Source: Arhodomonas aquaeolei DSM 8974 (GTDB lineage: Bacteria; Pseudomonadota; Gammaproteobacteria; Nitrococcales; Nitrococcaceae). From it: a DNA stretch of 64,000 bases. This document shows, in pieces, positions 58,126-64,000 of this stretch (position 1 is its first letter; each line of letters begins with the position of its first letter). A program made the position numbers and the translations under genes. Where the stretch lies: assembly GCF_000374645.1 (NCBI RefSeq), contig NZ_KB894808.1:85006-149005 (forward strand), in the 5' to 3' direction. The notes under the pieces are model-generated. The model saw nothing but the letters and a program-made list of their open reading frames with translations. It ran no database searches and was not told the DNA's origin.

Positions 58126-59016
58126 ATGGAATACCCGACGATCGAAGACTACGTGGGCGGCACGCCGCTGGTGCGGCTGCAGCGCATCGCCGACACCGGC
58201 AGCAACACCATCCTGCTCAAGCTCGAGGGCAATAACCCCGCCGGTTCGGTGAAGGACCGCCCGGCGATGAGCATGATCCGTCGCGCCGAGGAGCGCGGCG
58301 AGATCCGCCCCGGCGACACCCTCATCGAGGCGACCAGCGGCAACACCGGCATCGCCCTGGCGATGGCCGCGGCGATCCGCGGCTACCGCATGGTGCTGAT
58401 CATGCCGGAGAACATGACCGCCGAGCGCCGTGCCTCGATGAAGGCCTTCGGCGCGGAGCTGGTGCTGGTCTCCCGCGAGGAGGGCATGGAGGGCGCCCGC
58501 GACCTCGCCATGCGCATGCAGGCCGAGGGCCGGGGCCGGGTGCTCGACCAGTTCGCCAACCCGGACAACTGGCGGGCCCACTACGAGGGCACCGGCCCGG
58601 AGATCTGGCGCGATACCCGTGGCGGGATCACCCACTTCGTCAGCTCCATGGGCACCACCGGCACCATCATGGGCGTGTCGCGCTACCTCAAGGAGCAGGA
58701 CCGGGGCGTGGAGATCGTGGGCGTGCAGCCCGGCGAGGGCTCCAGCATCCCCGGCATCCGCAAGTGGCCCGAGGCCTACCTGCCGAAGATCTTCGAGCGT
58801 GAGCGCGTGGACCGGATCGTCGAGGTCACCCAGGCGGAGGCCGAGGCGATGACCCGGCGGATGGCCGCGGAGGAGGGCATCTTCGCGGGTGTCTCCTCCG
58901 GGGGGACCCTCCAGGCGGCGCTGCGCCTCTCGGAGCAGGTCTCCAACGCGACCATCGTGACCATCGTCTGCGACCGCGGCGATCGCTACCTCTCCAGCGG
59001 CGTGTTCCCGGACTGA
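58126..59016 (+). CDS. cysM: Cysteine synthase B
   Basis: PLP enzyme that makes cysteine from O-acetylserine and sulfide, or S-sulfocysteine from thiosulfate. The 296 residues have GGTPLVRLQRI, the Lys Schiff-base motif NNPAGSVKDRPA at about residues 37-48, EATSGNTGIALAMAAAIRGY, SSMGTTGTIMGVSRYLKE and GSSIPGIRKWPEAYLPKIF, the last typical of CysM rather than CysK. No Shine-Dalgarno sequence is evident and a -10-like box abuts the start. In Pseudomonas cysM lies next to gacS and rumA; here the sugar cluster separates it from the kinase. Likely a CysB target. Confidence 0.96.
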   Translation: MEYPTIEDYVGGTPLVRLQRIADTGSNTILLKLEGNNPAGSVKDRPAMSMIRRAEERGEIRPGDTLIEATSGNTGIALAMAAAIRGYRMVLIMPENMTAERRASMKAFGAELVLVSREEGMEGARDLAMRMQAEGRGRVLDQFANPDNWRAHYEGTGPEIWRDTRGGITHFVSSMGTTGTIMGVSRYLKEQDRGVEIVGVQPGEGSSIPGIRKWPEAYLPKIFERERVDRIVEVTQAEAEAMTRRMAAEEGIFAGVSSGGTLQAALRLSEQVSNATIVTIVCDRGDRYLSSGVFPD

Positions 59017-59801
59017 TGGCCGGCATGAACGTGTTCGCGTTCGACATCGAAACGGTGCCGGACGTCGAGGGCGGCCGCCGGCTGCTGGGGCTGGACGGCC
59101 TGGACGACAGCCAGGTCGCCGAGGCGATGCTCGCCACCCGTCGCGCGGAGACCGGCGGCAGCGACTTCCTGCGCCTGCATCTCCACCGCGTGGCGGTGAT
59201 CTCGGTGGCCGCGCGTATCGGCGATCGCTTCCGGGTGTTCTCCATCGGCGATGCGGACACCGGCGAGGGCGAGATCATCCAGCGCTTCTTCGACGGCCTG
59301 GAGCGTTACGTCCCGCGCCTCGTCTCCTGGAACGGCGGCGGCTTCGACCTGCCCGTGCTGCACTACCGCGGCATGATCCACGGCGTGAGCGCCAGGCAGT
59401 ATTTCGAGACCGGCGACGGCGACCGCACCTTCCGCTTCGACAACTACCTGAACCGCTTCCACGAGCGCCACACCGACCTCATGGACGTGCTCGCCGGCTT
59501 CCAGCCCCGGGCCAACGCGCCACTGGACGAGATGGCCACGCTCTGCGGCTTCCCCGGCAAGATGGGCATGAGCGGCGATCAGGTGCGTGCGCGTATCGAG
59601 GCGGGGGACTACGACGCCGTGCGCAACTACTGCGAGACGGACGTCCTCAACACCTACCTGCTCTACCTGCGCTACGAGCTGCTCCGCGCCCGGCTGGACC
59701 AGGACGGCTACGCCGCCGCCTGCGAACAGGTGCGCGAGAGCCTCGCGGCGGAGGATCAGCCCCACCTGAACGAATTCCTGGCCGCCTGGCAGGGCGCATA
59801 G
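59016..59801 (+). CDS. Predicted 3'-5' exonuclease of the PolB type
   Basis: Stand-alone exonuclease related to the proofreading domain of family B DNA polymerases (Pfam PF10108). The 261 residues begin NVFAFDIETVPDVEGG with the Exo I Asp and Glu. They continue with FLRLHLHRVAVISVAARIGDRF, VSWNGGGFDLPVLHYRG (Exo II), DLMDVLAGFQPRANAPLDEMATLCGFPGKMGMSG, and RNYCETDVLNTYLLYLRYELL (Exo III). The ATG shares one base with the cysM stop; a second ATG nine bases on is possible. It lies between cysM and rlmD. Cellular role unknown. Confidence 0.9.
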   Translation: MAGMNVFAFDIETVPDVEGGRRLLGLDGLDDSQVAEAMLATRRAETGGSDFLRLHLHRVAVISVAARIGDRFRVFSIGDADTGEGEIIQRFFDGLERYVPRLVSWNGGGFDLPVLHYRGMIHGVSARQYFETGDGDRTFRFDNYLNRFHERHTDLMDVLAGFQPRANAPLDEMATLCGFPGKMGMSGDQVRARIEAGDYDAVRNYCETDVLNTYLLYLRYELLRARLDQDGYAAACEQVRESLAAEDQPHLNEFLAAWQGA

Positions 59802-59827
59802 CCGGCACCGACCAACACGGGAGAGGC

Positions 59828-61156
59828 ATGGGACGACGCAAGCGACGGGTTCCCCGCGAGCCGGTGGAAGCCGCCATCGAGGGTATGAGTCACGAGGGCC
59901 GCGGCATCACCCACGTCGCGGACAAGCCCGTGTTCGTCGACGGGGCGCTGCCCGGCGAGCGGGTGCGCTTCCAGTACGTCAAGCGCCACCGCCAGCGCGA
60001 CGAGGCGCGGCTGCTGGAGGTGCTGGAGGCCTCGCCGCGGCGGATCGAGCCGCGCTGCCCGCACTACGGCACCTGCGGCGGCTGCAGTCTCCAGCACCTC
60101 TCGCCCGAGGACCAGATCGGTCACAAGGGGGAGGTGCTCGCCGAGCTGTTCGAGCGCATGGGCGGTGTGCGCCCGGAGCAGTGGCTCGAGCCGCTGACCG
60201 GCGAGCCCTGGGGCTACCGGCGCAAGGCCCGGCTCGGCGTGAAGTTCGTCCCTGCCAAGGGCGACCGCGTGCTCGTGGGGTTCCGTGAGAAGATGAGCCC
60301 CTTCGTCGCGGACATCGGCGAGTGCCACGTCCTCGACCCGCGGGTGGCGGACCGCCTAGGCGAGCTCTCCGGGCTGATCGGCGGGCTGTCGATACGCGCG
60401 CGCCTGCCGCAGATCGAGGTGGCCATGGGCGACGAGGTCGGCGGCCTGGTGTTCCGCAACCTCGAGCCGCTGAGTGACGCCGACCGTGCCGCGCTGGTCG
60501 ACTTCGGCCGGCGCACCGGGCTGTACGTCTACGAGCAGCCCGGCAACGAGTCCACCATCGCGCCGCTGTGGCCCGGGGACCCGGTGCTCAGCTACGGGCT
60601 TCCCGAGTTCGACTTGAACCTGCGCTTCGAGCCCAGCGACTTCACCCAGGTCAACGGCGACATGAACCGCCGGATGGTCAGCCGGGCCGTCGAGTTGCTG
60701 GACCCGGCGCCGGATCACCGCGTGCTCGATCTCTTCTGCGGGCTCGGCAACTTCACCCTGCCGCTGGCGCGCCGCGCCGGGCACGTCATCGGCGTCGAGG
60801 GGGCGGAACCACTGGTGGTGCGCGGGCGCGAGAACGCCGAGCGCAACGGCATCGGCAACGTCTCGTTCCATGCCGCCGACCTGACCGCGGACGTCACCGG
60901 CCGGCCGTGGCTCGCCGACGGTGTCGACCGCGTGCTGCTCGATCCGCCGCGCTCCGGCGCCGCGGAGGTGCTGCCGAACGTGGCGCGGCTGCGCCCGGGG
61001 CGTATCGTCTATGTCTCCTGCGGCCCGGCGACGCTGGCGCGGGACGCGGGCATCCTGGTCAACGAGTACGGCTACCGCCTGAGTGCCGCCGGGGTCATGG
61101 ACATGTTCCCGCACACGGCGCACGTCGAGAGCATTGCCGTGTTCGATCGCGACTGA
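59828..61156 (+). CDS. rlmD: 23S rRNA (uracil-1939-C5)-methyltransferase RlmD
   Basis: SAM-dependent methylation of U1939 in 23S rRNA. The 442 residues have an N-terminal TRAM domain (EAAIEGMSHEGRGITHV), a [4Fe-4S] site formed by Cys77, Cys83 and Cys86 in CPHYGTCGGC with Cys166 in GECHVLDP, and a C-terminal methyltransferase domain. The latter has FTQVNGDMNRRMV, VLDLFCGLGNFTLPLA, LLDPPRSGA and the nucleophile Cys in VYVSCGPATLARD. GGGAGAGGC precedes the ATG. In many gammaproteobacteria relA follows; here it does not. Confidence 0.96.
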   Translation: MGRRKRRVPREPVEAAIEGMSHEGRGITHVADKPVFVDGALPGERVRFQYVKRHRQRDEARLLEVLEASPRRIEPRCPHYGTCGGCSLQHLSPEDQIGHKGEVLAELFERMGGVRPEQWLEPLTGEPWGYRRKARLGVKFVPAKGDRVLVGFREKMSPFVADIGECHVLDPRVADRLGELSGLIGGLSIRARLPQIEVAMGDEVGGLVFRNLEPLSDADRAALVDFGRRTGLYVYEQPGNESTIAPLWPGDPVLSYGLPEFDLNLRFEPSDFTQVNGDMNRRMVSRAVELLDPAPDHRVLDLFCGLGNFTLPLARRAGHVIGVEGAEPLVVRGRENAERNGIGNVSFHAADLTADVTGRPWLADGVDRVLLDPPRSGAAEVLPNVARLRPGRIVYVSCGPATLARDAGILVNEYGYRLSAAGVMDMFPHTAHVESIAVFDRD

Positions 61157-61186
61157 CGCCATGGCGTGACGGCGAAGGGAGGGACC

Positions 61187-61786
61187 ATGCACTACGAGAT
61201 CATCGAGTCCGAGGACGCCTTCCGCGGCTACTTCGTGATGCGCCGCTACCGGCTGCGCCACGCCCGCTTCGAGGGCGGCATGGGCCCGGTGCTCACCCGC
61301 GAGCTCTTCGAGCGCGGCCACTCCGTGGGCGTGCTGCCCTACGATCCGGTGCGCGACCAGGTGGTGCTGGTCGAACAGTTCCGGGTCGGCGCGCTGGACG
61401 CACCCCGCGGGCCCTGGCTGATCGAGACCATCGCCGGGATCATCGAGCCCGGCGAAACCCCGGAGGCCGTCGCGCGCCGCGAGTCCGTCGAGGAGGCCAA
61501 CTGCCCCCTCGACGAGGTCGTCCCCATCTGCCGCTATCTCGTCAGCCCCGGCGGGACCTCAGAGCAGGTGAGCATGTTCTGCGCCCGGGTCGACGCCGAG
61601 GGCCTGCACGGCGGCGTGCACGGGCTCGCGGAGGAGGGCGAGGACATCCTCGTGCACGTGATGTCCTTCGACGAGGCCATGGCCATGGTCGACAACGGCA
61701 CCGTCCATGCCGCCATGCCGCTGATCGCCCTCCAGTGGCTCGCGCTCAACCGCGAGCGCCTGCGCGAGCAGTGGGGCGCGGACTGA
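61187..61786 (+). CDS. nudF: ADP-ribose pyrophosphatase (Nudix, NudF type)
   Basis: Hydrolyses ADP-ribose to AMP and ribose 5-phosphate. The 199 residues contain the NudF N-terminal part (YEIIESEDAFRGYFVMRRYRLRHARFEGG, LTRELFERGHSVGVLPYDP, VVLVEQFRVGAL). The Nudix box is GIIEPGETPEAVARRESVEE followed by ANC, where the usual Gly after EE-x is Asn; the metal-binding Glu residues are intact. SPGGTSEQVSMFCARVD follows. GAAGGGAGGGACC supports the ATG at 61187 over an upstream in-frame start. Confidence 0.92.
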   Translation: MHYEIIESEDAFRGYFVMRRYRLRHARFEGGMGPVLTRELFERGHSVGVLPYDPVRDQVVLVEQFRVGALDAPRGPWLIETIAGIIEPGETPEAVARRESVEEANCPLDEVVPICRYLVSPGGTSEQVSMFCARVDAEGLHGGVHGLAEEGEDILVHVMSFDEAMAMVDNGTVHAAMPLIALQWLALNRERLREQWGAD

Positions 61787-61840
61787 GCGACGGGACGCGG
61801 AGGCGCCGGGCGGCCGCCGGTCCGCTACGGCGGAACACGG

Positions 61841-63040
61841 TCACGACGTCCCGGCGTGCTGGAGCCGCCAGTCCTCGCTGGACAGCGAGTGTCCCGGCGA
61901 CAGGACCGGGACCATGGCGAGCAGGACCAGGATGCCGGCGAGCATGATGCCCCATGCCGGGGTCAGGTCATCGAAGGCGCCGCGCAGCAGACCGGCCAGG
62001 AAGGGCATGACACTGGCGATGACGTAACCACCCCCCTGGACGAAACCCAGCAGCGCCCCGGCCTGGCGTGCCGCCTGCAGGTGGTCCACCGCGATGATCA
62101 GCGACATCGGAAACAGCCCCCCGATCCCCAGGCCGAGCAGCAGCAGGGCCGGAATGGCGAGCGGCCCGGGGGCGACGATGAGGCTGATCAGGCCGAGGGC
62201 GATGATGGTGAGGATGGCATAGAGCACCGGGCGGCGGTCGGGGAACCGGTCCACGACCGAGGACAGGCCGACGGCGGCCACGACCTGGGCCAGGGTCAGC
62301 CCGCCCAGGAGGAGGCCGCTGGCCGTATCGGACCACCCCAGCCGGACATAGAAGGGCGGGAGCCAGGCCAGCACCAGGGTGTAGGCGGCGGTGCCGATAC
62401 CGAAGAATACCAGCAGGTACCAGGCCCGGCCCGAGCGCACCGGCAGACGGGCGCCGCCGGTGTCGCCGGCGCCCGACCGGGGCGCACTGACCAGCCGCCA
62501 GCCGAGCACCGCGAGCACGGCAAAGGCGGTCCATACCGACAGCGCTAGGGGCCAGCCGCCCATGTCCGACAGTGGGGCAACGAGAGATGACGAGAGCATG
62601 GCGCCGCCCATGATGCCGACCGTGTAAAGAGACATCAGCTGGCCCGCCTTCTCTCCGTGGTCGCGTTTGATCCTGCCGGGTAACGCCGCCTGGATGACGG
62701 CGATTCCGATGCCGCCGATCGTGGCCGTTACGATCAGGCCGGATTCACCGTGAAAGGGCAGGCGTGCCAGTGTTGCGCCGCCCAGCGCGAGGAGGCCGTA
62801 CAGGACCGTTCTCTCCACGCCCAGGATGCGCTGGAGCGTGCCGCCCATAAACGCGAACAGGCCCATGGCCAGCACGGGCAGCGTGGTCAACAGGCCGGCC
62901 GCGGTATCGCCGATGCCGGTATCGTGCTGAATCCTCGCGAGGACGGGCCCGATTGCCGCCATGATCGGCCGCAGATTCAGCCCCACCAGCATCACGGTGA
63001 TCGCGAACAGCACGTAGCCCCTCGTGTTGACTTTGGACAT
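61841..63040 (-). CDS. MFS transporter of the CynX/NimT (YycB) family
   Basis: Predicted 12-helix major facilitator exporter or importer; relatives include cyanate transporter CynX and 2-nitroimidazole transporter NimT. The 399 residues begin with VLFAITVMLVGLNLRPIMAAIGP, the family's hallmark first helix, then GLLTTLPVLAMGLFAF, AVIQAALPGRIKRDHGEKAGQLMSLYTVGIMGGAM, and in the second half LGLGIGGLFPMSLIIAVDHL and FVQGGGYVIASVMPFLAG. The ATG at 63040 has TTGGAG six bases upstream; an in-frame TTG 15 bases earlier is less likely. Divergent from a MarR gene that probably controls it. Substrate unknown. Confidence 0.88.
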   Translation of the reverse strand: MSKVNTRGYVLFAITVMLVGLNLRPIMAAIGPVLARIQHDTGIGDTAAGLLTTLPVLAMGLFAFMGGTLQRILGVERTVLYGLLALGGATLARLPFHGESGLIVTATIGGIGIAVIQAALPGRIKRDHGEKAGQLMSLYTVGIMGGAMLSSSLVAPLSDMGGWPLALSVWTAFAVLAVLGWRLVSAPRSGAGDTGGARLPVRSGRAWYLLVFFGIGTAAYTLVLAWLPPFYVRLGWSDTASGLLLGGLTLAQVVAAVGLSSVVDRFPDRRPVLYAILTIIALGLISLIVAPGPLAIPALLLLGLGIGGLFPMSLIIAVDHLQAARQAGALLGFVQGGGYVIASVMPFLAGLLRGAFDDLTPAWGIMLAGILVLLAMVPVLSPGHSLSSEDWRLQHAGTS

Positions 63041-63080
63041 GAGCATCTCCAACAATCGGTTTCACGAAAATACTCGATAC

Positions 63081-63091
63081 AAAGAATCTTT
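63081..63091. promoter_or_regulatory. Candidate MarR operator in the divergent promoter
   Basis: AAAGA-A-TCTTT is symmetric around a central base and abuts the MarR start codon in the 51-base gap between the divergent transporter and regulator genes. The gap is AT-rich (ATACTCGATACAAAG). Operator function is inferred from position. Confidence 0.35.
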
Positions 63092-63619
63092 ATGTCAAGA
63101 CAAAATGAAAGAGAGCTCTCCCGCGCCGACCTGGCTCTACAGCAGTGGAAACGGGAGTGTCCGGAACTGAACGCCCCGGTGATGTCGCTGTTCGGCCGGC
63201 TGACCGAAGCCTCGGACCTGCTGGACAAGCTACACGTCACGCCCTTACACAAGCGGCATGGCCTACGGCGTGGCGAGTTCGACGTGCTGGCGACGCTGCG
63301 CCGGTCGGGAAAGCCTTACGCGCTCTCGCCGACGGCGCTGTACCGGTCGATGATGATGTCCTCGGGGGGGATGACGAATCGCCTCGATCGTCTCGAACGC
63401 TCGGGTCTGGTTAACCGGCGTCCCAACAGTGACGATCGCCGCGCCGTCGTCGTCGAGCTGACCGAGCAGGGGCTGAACCGGATCAACGCCATGCTGGCAG
63501 AACACGTGGCCGGCGAGGAGAGCCTGCTGGCAGCTCTGAGCCAGGAACAGTGCGAACAGCTGGATGCCCTGCTCGCGGCCCTGATCGATTCGATGTCGCG
63601 GCAGACGCCCCCGGAGTGA
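63092..63619 (+). CDS. MarR-family transcriptional regulator
   Basis: Winged-helix regulator probably controlling the divergent transporter. The 175 residues contain a helical N-terminus (ALQQWKRECPELN, VMSLFGRLTEASDLLDKL), then the recognition region RRGEFDVLATLRRSGKPYALSPTALYRSMMMSSGGMTNRLDRLERSGLVNRRPNSDDRRAVVVELTEQG at about residues 56-125, and the dimerisation helices HVAGEESLLAALSQEQCEQLDALLAALI. The DDRR wing is typical of MarR. The ATG at 63092 lacks an obvious ribosome site and could be leaderless or use AAAGAATC. Confidence 0.92.
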   Translation: MSRQNERELSRADLALQQWKRECPELNAPVMSLFGRLTEASDLLDKLHVTPLHKRHGLRRGEFDVLATLRRSGKPYALSPTALYRSMMMSSGGMTNRLDRLERSGLVNRRPNSDDRRAVVVELTEQGLNRINAMLAEHVAGEESLLAALSQEQCEQLDALLAALIDSMSRQTPPE

Positions 63620-63708
63620 CGGCTTTAACGGGCGCCACCCGGCCGGGAGCGGCGCTGACCGGCCTGTAGTCGCCGCCATTTGCATCGGGCGGCGGCGCCG
63701 GAATGGTC

Positions 63709-63876
63709 ATGCCGGTGTCCGTGGACAGCCCGTTGTCAGCCGCAGATGACGTTGGTCGTACGGTGGTGGGCGAGCGCGTCGCCAACCAGCACCGGCTGAC
63801 CGGCGCGCTGAGCGAGACGGAGCGGGCAGAGCTGGACAGGCTGCTCGCCAAATGGCTGGCGTCGTTCGAGCCCTAG
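63709..63876 (+). pseudogene. Remnant of a MarR-family gene (C-terminal end)
   Basis: A 55-codon frame whose last 36 residues (GERVANQHRLTGALSETERA, then ELDRLLAKWLASFEP) read like the final dimerisation helices of a MarR regulator. They line up with the end of the intact MarR gene just upstream (HVAGEESLLAALSQEQCEQL). The first part (MPVSVDSPLSADDVGRTVV) shows no winged-helix. It is best explained as the 3' relic of a deleted MarR gene, perhaps with its own lost partner. A small genuine protein is less likely. Confidence 0.5.
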
Positions 63877-63909
63877 ACGAGGGCCCGTCGCCGATGCGGG
63901 AACCAGTTC

Positions 63910-63997
63910 GGGTAGGTCGTGCGCCGCAGGCGTGCGACCTATTCCGGAGCGGTGCCGGCAGCGTCGCACACGGCCCACGGCCGTGCACGACCTACCC
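63910..63997. repeat. Palindromic intergenic repeat at the window edge
   Basis: GGGTAGGTCGTGC (63910-63922) is repeated in exact inverse as GCACGACCTACCC (63985-63997). Between them, 63913-63941 forms a hairpin (TAGGTCG with CGACCTA and an inner CGCC/GGCG pair), and 63969-63985 forms CACGGCC-CAC-GGCCGTG. The nested palindromes resemble the GTAGGTCGTGC-type interspersed repeats seen between genes in many gammaproteobacteria. It could also terminate transcription. Confidence 0.65.
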
Positions 63998-64000
63998 ACC

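Noticed and set aside
55432..58635. Very long open frame on the minus strand opposite the lactonase, dehydrogenase and cysM genes.
   Set aside because: It is a by-product of high GC with codon bias on the other strand. Its translation is low-complexity Arg/Ala/Gly/His-rich with no motif, while the plus-strand genes are clear. The same holds for other long antisense frames, such as 1723-3867 and 20575-22821.

Overview
The window is about 64 kb of very GC-rich DNA (roughly 70 percent by eye) and is densely packed with genes. Its housekeeping order is that of a gammaproteobacterium: pyrG-kdsA-eno-ftsB-ispD-ispF-truD, sdhCDAB-sdhE-ygfX, nadB/rpoE-rseABC-mucD, lepA-lepB-rnc-era-recO-pdxJ-acpS, and a GacS/BarA-type kinase. 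The GC content and gene set suggest a purple-sulfur-bacteria relative such as the Ectothiorhodospiraceae. That placement is inference; no rRNA gene is present to test it.

Layout. 0.2-6.7 kb: CTP, KDO, glycolysis, cell division, isoprenoid and pseudouridine genes on the + strand. 6.7-9.4 kb: the sulfur regulator cysB (-), diverging from a siroheme-type methyltransferase, and a BI-1/YccA membrane protein. 9.5-18.6 kb: a 5'-nucleotidase, thrH, a metallophosphoesterase, the helicase hrpA, prfB with a programmed +1 frameshift, and lysS. 18.6-24.4 kb: ygfZ (-), then an SDHAF4-like assembly factor, sdhCDAB, sdhE and ygfX. 24.4-37.1 kb: nadB (-), diverging from a sigma-E module that runs on into lepA, lepB, rnc, era, recO, pdxJ and acpS. 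37.0-39.7 kb: the hybrid kinase (-).

The accessory part, 39.9-58.0 kb, is a catabolic cluster for sugars and sugar acids. It has an IlvD/Edd aldonate dehydratase, a GbpR-like LysR regulator (-), two different fumarylacetoacetase-fold proteins (a GguC/AraD1-type and a keto-deoxy-pentonate dehydratase-type), a TRAP transporter, a secreted aldose mutarotase, a three-gene ABC sugar transporter, a short-chain dehydrogenase, an OprD-type porin, an SMP-30 lactonase and 2-oxoglutarate semialdehyde dehydrogenase. Together these make a complete non-phosphorylative route: periplasmic mutarotation, uptake, oxidation to lactone, hydrolysis to aldonate, two dehydrations and oxidation to 2-oxoglutarate. Four AT-rich intergenic islands in the cluster carry palindromic or shared motifs that look like one regulon's operators and promoters.

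58.1-64 kb returns to conserved genes (cysM, a PolB-type exonuclease, rlmD, a NudF-type Nudix hydrolase). These are followed by a divergent CynX-type transporter and MarR regulator, a second MarR remnant and a palindromic intergenic repeat at the window edge. No tRNA, rRNA, CRISPR array, prophage or intact insertion sequence was seen.
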